From the NCBI GenBank assembly GCA_964017125.1, contig OZ024915.1, positions 75,718,226 through 75,782,225 of the forward strand: a DNA stretch of 64,000 nt. The letters are read 5' to 3'. The notes beneath the pieces were generated by a model. It was not told the DNA's origin, ran no database searches, and worked only from the letters and a program-made list of their open reading frames with translations. Below are positions 12,801 through 24,800 of the stretch, piece after piece (the stretch's first letter is position 1; every line of letters begins with the position of its first letter). A program made the translations under genes and the position numbers. This DNA is from Flabesymbios commensalis (taxonomy: Eukaryota; Annelida; Polychaeta; Terebellida; Flabelligeridae).

Positions 12801-15800
12801 GTAAGTAGCATCTAGTGATCTAAGATATGTGATGGCATTCCAGACTGTTCTGAGGCGTCAGATGAACATGAGTGTGGTAAGTAGCATCTAGTGATCTAAG
12901 ATATGTGATGGCATTCCAGACTGTCCTGAGGCGTCAGATGAACATAAGTGTGGTAAGTAGCATCTAGTGATCTGAGATATGTGCTGGCACTCCAGACTGT
13001 CTGAGGCGTCAGATGAACATAAGTGTGGTAAGTAGCATCTAGTGATCTAAGATATGTGATGGCATTCCAGACAGTCCTGAGGCGTCAGATGAACATAAGT
13101 GTGGTAAGTAGCATAGTGATCTAAGATATGTGATGGCATTCCAGATTGTCCTGAGGCGTCAGATGAACATAAGTGTGGTAAGTAGCATAGTGATCTAAGA
13201 TATGTGATGGCATTCCAGACTGTCCTGAGGCGTCAGATAAATATAAGTGTGGTAAGTAGCATAGTGATCTAAGATATGTGATGGCATTCCAGACAGTCCT
13301 GAGGCGTCAGATGAACATAAGTGTGTTAAGTAGCATAGTGATCTAAGATATGTGATGGCATTCCACACTGTCCTGAGGCGTCAGATGAACATAAGTGTGG
13401 TAAGTATCATCTAGTGATCTAAGATATGTGATGGCATTCCAGACTGTCCTGAGGCGTCAGATTAACATAAGTGTGGTAAGTAGCATAGTGATCTAAGATA
13501 TGTGATGGCATTCCAGACTGTCCTGAGGCGTCAGATGAACATAAGTGTGGTAAGTAGCATCTGGTGATCTAAGATATGTGATGGCATTCCAGACAGTCCT
13601 GAGGCGTCAGATTAACATAAGTGTGGTAAGTAGCATAGTGATCTAAGATATGTGATGGCATTCCAGACTGTCCTGAGGCGTCAGATGAATATAAGTGTAG
13701 TAAGTAGCATAGTGATCTAAGATATGTGATGGCATTCCAGATTGTCCTGAGGCGTCAGATGAATATAAGTGTGGTAAGTACCATCTAGTGATTTAAGATA
13801 TGTGATGGCATTCCAGACTGTCCTGAGGCGTCAGATGAACATAAGTGTGGTAAGTAGCATCTGGTGATCTAAGATATGTGATGGCATTCCAGACTGTCCT
13901 GAGGCGTCAGATGAATATAAGTGTGGTAAGTAGCATAGTGATCTAAGATATGTGATGGCATTCCAGACTGTCCTGAGGCGTCAGATGAACATAAGTGTGG
14001 TAAGTAGCATAGTGATCTAAGATATGTGATGGCATTCCAGATTGTCCTGAGGCGTCAGATGAACATAAGTGTGGTAAGTAGCATAGTGATCTAAGATATG
14101 TGATGGCATTCCAGACTGTCCTGAGGCGTCAGATGAATATAAGTGTAGTAAGTAGCATCTAGTGATCTAAGATATGTGATGGCATTCCAGACTGTCCTGA
14201 GGCGTCAGATGAATATAAGTGTGGTAAGTAGCATAGTGATCTAAGATATGTGATGGCATTCCAGACTGTCCTGAGGCGTCAGATGAATATAAGTGTGGTA
14301 AGTAGCATCTAGTGATCTAAGATATGTGATGGCATTCCAGACTGTCCTGAGGCGTCAGATGAACATAAGTGTAGTAAGTAGCATCTACTGATTTTTCAAC
14401 TTTTCGTCACTTTTCGATCAGATGAGGTGATAGTACAGTGTTACAGATAATTATTTATCAAATTTGAAGAAATACGTAGCGAGATACTTTTTTTGGTGCA
14501 CAAATACACGTTTACAAAAACACCCATATTTTGGGGGGGGGGGAAAGTTATGCCATAGTACCACATTTTGTGATTAATATACTACTGTTTCATTGCAGTT
14601 TATTAGAATAATTTGTTATTTCTATTATTTTTTTATTAGTCTCCTTTGTCAGCTATGGTGGCAAAGATAATGTTCCTGCGATGAGACCGGCCGACCCGCT
14701 GATATTATGCTCAGACGGTTTCACAGACGCTTGGGCTGATGCCATCTGCTCACACATTGGACATGGGTAATATAGATTGTTTGTTATTGTTTATTTGATA
14801 AATGTAAGATGGAATTGATAGCTCGATTTACAGCTTCAACTGATGAAAAACACTATTATTTCTGAAAAGTAAAAATAATTATTTGATGGAATGATCAACT
14901 TCATTGATATGGGTTATATGGAAAGAATCACAAACTCTTGATGAATTACTTGTTACTGTTTTTCATTCATTTGAAGCTGGAATTGCTAACTCAATTTACA
15001 GCTTTAACTGATGAAAAACACGACTATTTCTGAAAAGGTAAAATAATAATTTGATGGAATGATCAACTTCCACAAACTCTTTTAGAAGTGCCATTTGTAT
15101 TTAACCCTTTCAGCGCCGTATTCTGACTTAACTCTTTCAAACCTGAATTTACCATTTACCATTGTCATCCTCATCCATTGTTGAAATTTATACAAGTGTG
15201 TAGATTTAGATAACGAAAAAATGAAATTAAATGAATGGGGTTTTATGCCACCTTTGTCCATATGTAGGCAAAGCTGGGCCAGGATATATTTTCTATAAAC
15301 CATGGAGACCAAAGGATTTTTTCAATCATCAAAAATGTCTTAGCTGTCTCTTTACGATTTATTTGAATACCAATGCTATGGATCTATGTCCATTATAAAT
15401 ATTTCAAGGCGGGGATCGACTTGAGACATCAAAATCTGACGTCTACAGACGTCAGATTATGACGTCTAAAGGCGGTCCCGCCGCTGATATATACATACAT
15501 ACATACACGGTCCTAGCATTATAAAGGTTCATGGTACAGGACTAATTTAGTTATGTAAACCTTTTGAAGTCTGAATTTACCATTGTCATCTTCATCCACT
15601 ACAAGCCGCAAGAATTGCTGTCGCAATTCTCGACTTGTAGTGGATGAAGATTACTTGATGTGGTTTAAAAATTAAAGAAAATTACCACGTATTAGTAGAC
15701 CAGTTTCGTGGAAATTTTCGTTCTAAGACCCTTAGTAAAGTTAGCTGTAGGAAAATTAAGTATGTTTCCAGGGAGGTAAAATGATGCTTTAATGCATCGT

Positions 15801-18800
15801 GGGGGCTTAAAGGGTTAAAAACGGGACAACTTGTCTAGGAACTAGCTTCATATCGTATATTTCTCACACTCTGGCTGAGATTGGCTTGTGACCAAGCACA
15901 CCCACAGTGCGAGTGCTTGATGATAGAAATCTTAACGTGATAGACCAAAAGAAAGGCCCGTAACGTGATTTACAACGTAAAGGCCCTTAACTTGATATAT
16001 AGCGTAAAGTCCCTTAACTTGATATATAAAGTAAAGGCACTTAACTTGATATATAAAGTAAAGGCACTTAACATGATAAATAAAGGGAAGACTCTTAACT
16101 TGATATATAACGTAAAGTCCTTTAACTTGATAGATAACGTAAACTTGATATATAACGTAAAGGCCCTGACCTTGATAGATAACGTAAAGGCCCTTAACTT
16201 GGTATATAACGTAAAGGCCCTTAACTTGATAGATAACGTAAAGGCCCTTAACTTGATAGATAACGTAAAGGCCCTTAACTTGATATATAACGTAAAGGCC
16301 CTTAATTTGATATATAACGTAAAGGCCCTTAACTTGATATATAACGTCAAGGCCCTTAACTTGATATATAACGTAAAGGCCCTTAACTTGATATATAACG
16401 TAAAGGCCCTTAACTTGATATATAACGTAAAGGCCCTTAACTTGATAGATAACGTAAAGGCCCTTAACTTGATAGATAACGTAAAGGCCCTTAACTTGAT
16501 ATATAACGTAAAGGCCCTTAACTTGATATATAACGTAAAGGCCCTTAACTTGATCTATAACACAAAGGCCCGTAACGTGATATATAACGTAAAGACCATT
16601 AACTTGATAGATAAAGTAAAGACCCTTAACTTGATAGATAAAGTAAAGTCCCTCAACGTGATAGATAACGTAAAGTCCCTCAACGTGATAGACCAAAAGA
16701 AAGGCCCGTAACGTAATATATAACGTAAAGACCATTAACTTGATAGATAAAGTAAAGACCATCAACTTGATAGATAACGTAAAGTCCCTTAACGTGATAG
16801 ATAAAGTGAAGGCCCTTAACGTGATAGATAAAGTTAAAACCCTTAACTTGATGGATCAAAATAAAAGACCATTGACGTGATAGATAAAGTGAAGGCCCTT
16901 AACTTGATAGATAAAGTTAAGGTCTTTAAAGTGATAACTCAAAATAAAGTCCCCTCAACATGATGGATAAAAATAAAGGTCCATTGTGGTAGATCAAAAT
17001 AAAGCTCAAGACGTTCGTACTTTAACCCTTAAAGCGCTGATTTTTTTAATGAAAACCTTGAAGGCCAAAGGGTTTTTTTCAATTTGAAATCATCATAACT
17101 GTCTTAGTCAGCTCTTTCCGATTCATTTGAATACCTATGTTATGGGTCTACGGCCATTATATATATTTTTACTCTTACAGTGCGGAGATCGACTTTAGTC
17201 GTCAGAATCTGACGTCTACAGACGTCAGATTCTGACGACTAATGTCGATAACTCAAAATCGACTTTAGTCGTCAGAATCTGACGTCTACAGACGTCAGAT
17301 TCTGACGACTAAAGTCGATAACTCAAAATCGACTTTAGTCGTCAGAATCTGACGTCTACAGACGTCAGATTCTGACGACTAAAGTCGATCCCCGCGCTGT
17401 AAGGGTTAATAAACATATGTATTCTTTGAATTTTCTTCAAAAATATCAAGTATTGCATAAATGTGATAATCATGATAATGGCGCAGCATGTTCAAGATCT
17501 ATTAGTCAAATAACTGTTTGTATGACCTGGCCTGATTTACGGTATGTCTAATTACATATTGTCAATATAAGTGTTCATGTGACCTTACCCGGATTACTGT
17601 TTGTTTACTGTAGTATGTCAGAAAGTTGGGATGATTTTGTCCATGCGAGTGCTGGTGATAAACTACAACTGTCAGGACCCCCACCTAGTGACGGTTTCCT
17701 GGTGGCAGCTATTAACCAACAAACGTAAGCTCAATTATATATGGCAGACATCAAAAGAATGATGAATCTTGATATATATTTTAAAGTGCAAATATTCAAC
17801 TCATTATTAAAGATAACCCATTATAGCTTTCCATATATTACGCAATGAAATCTGAAGTGATCTTCATGAAATTTGTTAAACATTATTTTGTAGTCATTCG
17901 GCATTTATCCTGTGTGATATATACCTAGAACATTATTGTTTTCACAAGAGGGAGCTTTTAGTTTTACCTGCCGACACCATTGTCAGTGCAACATCGACTG
18001 CTCGGAATGTTTGTAAGGATATGCAATCATGTCATGAATAGAGGTCATAGTTATATATTTATGCGCCACGCCCAGACCTTGCAACCCTAATATATATAAA
18101 CAAATATTAATCGGGTCATCTCTATACAGGATACTCAGACCACTCTGTACGATGTCCCCAAACTAGACACAGATAACACATGTGTCTCAAACTGCCGATA
18201 ACTTACCACACACCGATAACGCACCCACCCCTCCCCCTCTATGAGATATTGGGTGTTCTGTAAAAATAAAACAAGGCTGTCGGCACGAATTACCAGACGA
18301 AATAGCAGTGCATGGACGGACGTTACACTTTGTACTACAGGCCTATATTTTCAGTTTCAGTTCTTTTAAATCATGTTAATATCTGGTCGCCCTGCTATAT
18401 TAAAAAAACGCTTGCCTGATTTTCCATTCCCATCCAACACGAGACGTTAAGCCAATGTTGACTAAGTATTAGCCAAACTTTCACAAAATAAATGAAATAA
18501 AAAGGGATTAAACAATGCCTGTGGGGAAGAAAAAACTGAAGACTGTATCGAAATTTTAGACCTGATTGTGAAAATGCTACATGATGTTCATGCCTAAATC
18601 CTCTGAAATGAATACCAATCATTTAAAATTAAGGTATAATGTGTCACCTGTTAAGTTAAGTTCTATTTGAGTTTTGTCATTTTCTATAATTGTTATGTTT
18701 AGCCCAGTGAGGAATTGTACATCTGGTAGAACAGTGTCATTGACATGTACTGAAAAAGGTGAGATTCCTAGTATAGTGCAGTATGTCATATACAAAGCAG

Positions 18801-21800
18801 TCTGAATACTTATAAAGCGAGTAGTTAGCTCTGTTTCCTTTTCCAGTGCCCGTATTCTCGTACAAGTTAAGATATGTTGTAGACTTCGGATTGGTCGAGA
18901 TGGCTATCTCGACTAATTTGAAGCCTACGATGTATAGTAATTTGTACGAGAATACTGGCACTGCAAAATACAACACTAGGTTTATTTAGGCAGATATGCT
19001 AGACACCAACTCACCATAAATGTGCACTGATCTATGGACGAAAATACTTGTTGCACTTGATCACATCACATATTACGTAGCACAATATGATCATATATAT
19101 TAGTATAATTATAAAATTCATTTGCATAGCGTTGTATATCCTGCGGTGTTTTCTATTTTCAAGTACAGTGATCAAATGAGATGGTAAATAAATCATCATT
19201 ATCAAGAGATTTATTAGTCTGGAGGCGAACTGTTTTTTTTTAATTTGTCCACCCTGAAAGTGTAAAGGCGATATATAGTTTGGAGCTGCCACAGTAAAAC
19301 ATCCTGCCTCCAAATAGATTGTTTGATAAGGGTATGTATGGTTTGCCAATGTTTTCTTTTCTTGATGGTTTTTGATCTGATGTCTGAATGCGATATTGCC
19401 AATCGTATTGTATGGATAAAATTTGATTGCAACATAGGACAATGAACCATGAGGTAATTAATGTTTCTCGGATGTGACACCAGAGGTGTTCACCTTATAA
19501 CAATTATAACAAATGACAAGTGATCCATGTACTTAGCAACAGCTCCTTGTATTCCAATCATCAAATGCTGCTGAGAGCTCTAACAACACAATGAAAACAC
19601 CTCACCTCAATTGGTATGGAGCTACCCTTAACTATATTTACTCTTGAGACCATCACGTCATCATATGTACATCATTCATTTCATGTATCACAAAGTCAAC
19701 TAAATTTCCGTTTCGGCCGAAAAGTGACGTTAACATGAACATTAGTTTGATAATAATTTAAGTTGTCCAATAAATGATAGAAACTTTCACTAGGGCCGAT
19801 TGTGTACTGATTGGGTCGATAAAAAGATTGATACATATTTGAATTAAAATACATCGATTCATCGCAATCAACCCAAATGTGTCACTATTCCACTCATCTT
19901 GTAAAGTTGTCTGTCCGACAACATCGATGATTTGTTTACCGAATGATAGTTATCCTTGTTTAATATTACTGCCATATATACTAATCTGTTAGAAATGTGT
20001 AAGTCTTACGAACCTTCGAATGGACAGTCTGTGTTTTCAGCATCAAACATTCCTTCCTCAAACTTTCTGTAATGACTTTATTAAAACATTCCAGATAAAT
20101 TGTCAGTATTAGGTATTAATATTTCCCAAATTTAGTGTGTCTGGTGTGCACTGGTAAATACTGCGAAAAAATCCATTTGGTAAATGTTATCAGCAATTCA
20201 TATTGCAAATTCAGCATAGCAAAAGCTGTGTTTTGTATGCTGGTAGGCAGTGTACACTGAAATTAACAATTTCATTAAAATGTGAGGGAAACTCTATTGA
20301 AATGATAAATTAACCTATAAAGACTAGCGTTTAAATCACCACGTGTGATCACATACGCTGTATCACACACAGGGTGTGTTATTACGGACTAGGGAAATAA
20401 ATCACTAGTCTACTATTCACAGTACTAGTGATGTATTTCCCATACAGCACGAACGAGGAACAGCGTTTGTATTTTCTAAGTCTCATAGTAAAAACCACTG
20501 CACATAGTGTGAGAAGTATGGTTTCATTGGGTTCTGTTAGGTCTGTTTGGATAGATTATCTTTCAAATGAATTTTAAATAAGACAAATATAGTCCGTTGT
20601 CTGTCAGATAATTACATAAACTGTCAAAATATGCGGGACATGGGGCCCCCATAATGCAACAGTGGCCCTGGACATTCCGCAATGACATATCACCCCACAC
20701 CCACAGTTATCAGCCAAGATAATAATACTATATTCGCTTTATACCTATCGCAGTATTAAGAGCAAGTTCCCAAATCATATAAAGTCTATATACTTGAGCG
20801 ACATCTTTGAGTAGATAACTCACCAATTTCTCTAGTGGGTTTTGTGTTGATACACAAACGGTTGTGTTACCGTGGGGGTGAAGAAACAGCTAACCCCCAC
20901 GAAAATTGACAGGGATAGCTTTCCCAGCAAATACGGCACACTCACTAAATGTTGGCTTAATGTCTGCAACGTTGGCCCAACATTAAAACAGCATTGGGTC
21001 AATATTTCGTTGGAGTAGTATTTTGTAATCAGTTTAGTCACTGATATTAATGCTGTTATTCTGTACTCCATAGGCTACTGTAGGCCTACACATGACTGTC
21101 CCACGCATGCCCATTTCGCAGTTGAATAGTTTTTTAACCACAGACATGCTAGAGGTGTAAGGCATCGGGAAGTCGCACTAGCCGATGTGGTGAGATAACC
21201 ACAGACATGTTTGAGGTGTGACCCAGCGGACACGAGACGTTGAATCAATGTTGGCCTAACATTGGTTAAGCGTCGTAGACGATGGATCAACGTTAATTCA
21301 ACATTGATTCAACGTATTGTGTCTGCTGGGAAGGCTCAGGAAAGTGGCATGCAGCATTAATCAGTAATGTAACTCGTTTTGTTTCAATCAGCAGACATCG
21401 GAACTACATTCCTTCACCAAGAACTATTTGTTCAATTGCAAGACATTTTATATGGTTTGAAACTGGGGAACAAGCACATGATTTAAAAACAGAAAATGTG
21501 ACAACAAATATTTTAAATATTTTGTGTTTTGTTTTAGGCTGTGGCAGGAGACCCGGGTTCGATAGTCCCGGTAGTGTACCATATATAGTGAACGGTGAAT
21601 TCACTGAGCGTGGTCAGTGGCCATGGCAGGTGATGCTGCTCTATAATGGTAACTTCAGGTGTGGGGGAAGTGTGGTGAACAAAAACTGGATTATTACAGC
21701 AGCCCACTGTGTAAATATGTAAGTAAAACAATAAAAACTGATTGTCACTGCCGCTCACTGTGTAACTATGTAAGTAAAACTATACACGACACCGTGTAGT

Positions 21801-24800
21801 GAATATTGCTTTACGTCGCTTTCTGCACAATCATGGCATTATCACGACAGAAAGAAGTCAGAAGCCGGGACTATGCCCTCCTCTTATTTTGAAAGACTTC
21901 AAGAGCTCTTCATAGTGCACAGTACCATAGGCAGCACTGTACACCCCATGTCTTTGAACAGTTTGGAGCACTGTACCACACATTGTGTAAATATATCAGT
22001 AAAAAACAGTGACAACTGGATCGTCGCCGCCGCCGTGTAAAAATATCAGTAAAAACAATGACAACTTGATCGTCGCCGCCGGGCCATCTTCCACCACTGT
22101 AATTTCTATATAGTGTAGAAGGAACACTAAAAGTTCCTTTCGTGCCATTAGCCCGCCGTGTAAAAATATCAGTAAAAACAATGACAACTGGATCGTCTCC
22201 GCCGGGCCATCTTCCACCATTCTAATTTCTACATAGTGTAAAAGAAACACTAAAAGTTCCCTTTGTGCCATCCACCCGCCGTGTAACTATATCAGTAAAC
22301 AATGACAAGTGGATCGTCGCCGTCGGTAACTGTGTAAATATATCACTAAAAAACAACGACAACTGGGTCGTCGCCGCCGCCCATTGTGTAAGTATATCAG
22401 TAAAGACAATGCCAACTGGAATGGTCGCCGTTGCTAACTGTGTAAATATATCAGTAAAAACAATGCTAACTGGATCGTCGCCGTCGCCCCCTTTGTAAAT
22501 ATATCAGTAAAAACAATGACAACTTTATTGCAGGGGTATGAGCTGTCTTTCTAGGACAGCCCGTCGCAGTTTTCTACGGATTTTCTCTGATAATATATTT
22601 TGTTAGAGGGGTAGGGACTGTGTACCTACACCAGCCTGTTACCTCTCAGTGCCCAGAAACACAGACTCTTTTACTAGTTAAGTCTAGAGGATGGTCTCTG
22701 ATTTGTTACAGGGGACGTACCCGTGTACCTATACCAGCCCGTTACTTCTCAGTGAGGATGGGCAGCACGACTCACAATATTCCTGACGTGGATGGCCGTA
22801 TCGCCCGGATACAACAGATACATATACATCACCTGTGGGATTATGACTACATAGAACATGACATCGCTCTGCTACGTCTGCAGCATCCAGTGGAGTTCAC
22901 AGAAACCATACAACCAGTGTGTCTGCCGGGACCAGAATGGTCCGTCAAACAAACTTACGAGTGCTTCAGCTCAGGATGGGGACAGCTCAGCTTTAGCAGT
23001 AAGTGTGCTATATTGTATGGCAATACATGTGCTAACCCTTAAAATGATGAATTATTTTTGTATAAACCATCGCAAATGAAATCATCGGGAATATATTAGT
23101 AAGCTCTTTCTTCTTCAATTGAATACATATGTTACGGCCATAAGTATGTTCACTCTTACAGTGCGGGAATCGACTCCCACCGTAAGATTTAAAGAGTTTC
23201 ACGATGCATCTAAACATCATTTTGTATTCCTGAAGAATAACCTAATTTTCTAAAACCTAGATAAGATACGATAAGATACGTTTTATTTCAAATTGCACAG
23301 AGTAAAACATATAACACTAGATCTAACGAGCTAGTACAAGCAATATATAAATAACAGTAAATACAACAAATAAAACAAGCAAGTTGGCTGGCAGGAAGTT
23401 ACCATGAAGAGTAAAAAAGTGATTAATGATTATATAGAAAAATACGAATAATGTATATGAGGACATACATTATATGGTTAAAAGTTACATAAAAAATGTT
23501 GCCATATAAAAGTGAATTTAAGATTATAGAAGAAAACTTATAATGTATGTAAAAATAAATCATATGGCTAAAAGTTACGTAAAAACATTTGGTATTTATT
23601 AAAAATTAAAAAAATATATCACATTTTCGAGTGACCTACATCTAATTATGCTCTCAATTAAATGGAAAAATAAGCTCACAGGCCATCTCAGAAAGATTTG
23701 AGGTCTCTAGTTATTGTCAATGCTTCTGGTAAAGAGTTCCAGATTTTGGGGGTTGTAGAATGGAAGTATTCACAGAACTGTAATAATAACGATATATTTT
23801 GTCATTTGCCACCAACTTCATTGTCATGTCAATTTCATCCACTACAAGTCGAAAATTACGACATCAATTCCTGGCTTGTAGTGGATGAAGACGAAAATGA
23901 TAAATTCAGATTTGATAGGGTTAAGGTCAATATGGGACAGCTTAAATACACCAGTAAGTAGTCTGCTGTGTAAAGGCATACTTGAAAAGTAAGCCATTAT
24001 TTGTCTTCACATGGCAGAATCGTATGACGTCATGCTTGCCACAGCTCAGTATGGGGCAGCTTAGCTACAGTAAATATTGTATGGCATTAAGGGAGCAGCT
24101 TAGCTATAGCAAAACGTATTGTATGGTTTCAATTGAAAAGATAAAATAAATTTAGCTCAACATAGATACCCCTCAGTTAACAAACTGAAATCTACATAGT
24201 TCAAAAGGTATTGATACACAGAATGATCACAAAGTCTTAATGTTGAGCAGTGAGCAGAGCGAAAAATAATGAGGCAGAAGTGCTCAAGGTTTTCACAGCT
24301 CTTATGTATTTTAGATAACTGGCCTCCGCAGAGAATGCGTTATGTGAAGATGTCTGTGATTCCGACCAAGGAGTGTAATGCTCGGAGAGTGTCCATGCCT
24401 GACGGTGGAGACTGGCCGACAGTACATGATGCGACCATGATATGTGCCGGCCATATACACGGCACAGTAGGAACATGTTACGTAAGTATAATATAACCCA
24501 GCAAACACGAGACATTGGAACAATGTTGGGTCAATGTTGGATCGACGTCGTAGACGGCGGGCCAACATTGACCCACCATTGGTTCAATGTTTCGTGTTTG
24601 CTGGGAAGGGAGTGTAATGCATAGAGAGTGTCCATGCCTCATGGAGGGGACTGGCCAACAGTACGAGAAAAGACCACGCTATATGCCGACAATATGCATG
24701 GCACATTGGAAACGTGTTACAAAAATACAATGTAAGAAAGAGTAATGCTTAATAGAATAGTCCCAGAATCTGGGTGCATGTTGGTGTGATAGCTTCACAG

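Noticed and set aside
3376-14391. Array units as micro-exons adding many LDLa halves, or a CRISPR-like array
   Set aside because: Units are 74/76 bp, have no pyrimidine tract or acceptor and contain TAA in the presumed frame; there are no unique spacers and the context is animal intron.
15932-16765. Long open frames on both strands (repeats of YQVKGLYVI and NVKALNLIY)
   Set aside because: Pure product of a 27-bp minisatellite whose length is a multiple of three; open in several frames on both strands, no start context or domain.
19032-19480. Overlapping minus-strand frames in the intron before the protease domain
   Set aside because: No domain, AT-rich, no splice context, and on the opposite strand within an intron.
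23698-23961. Plus-strand open frame of 87 codons
   Set aside because: Antisense of the LINE ORF2 C-terminus and of a hairpin MITE.
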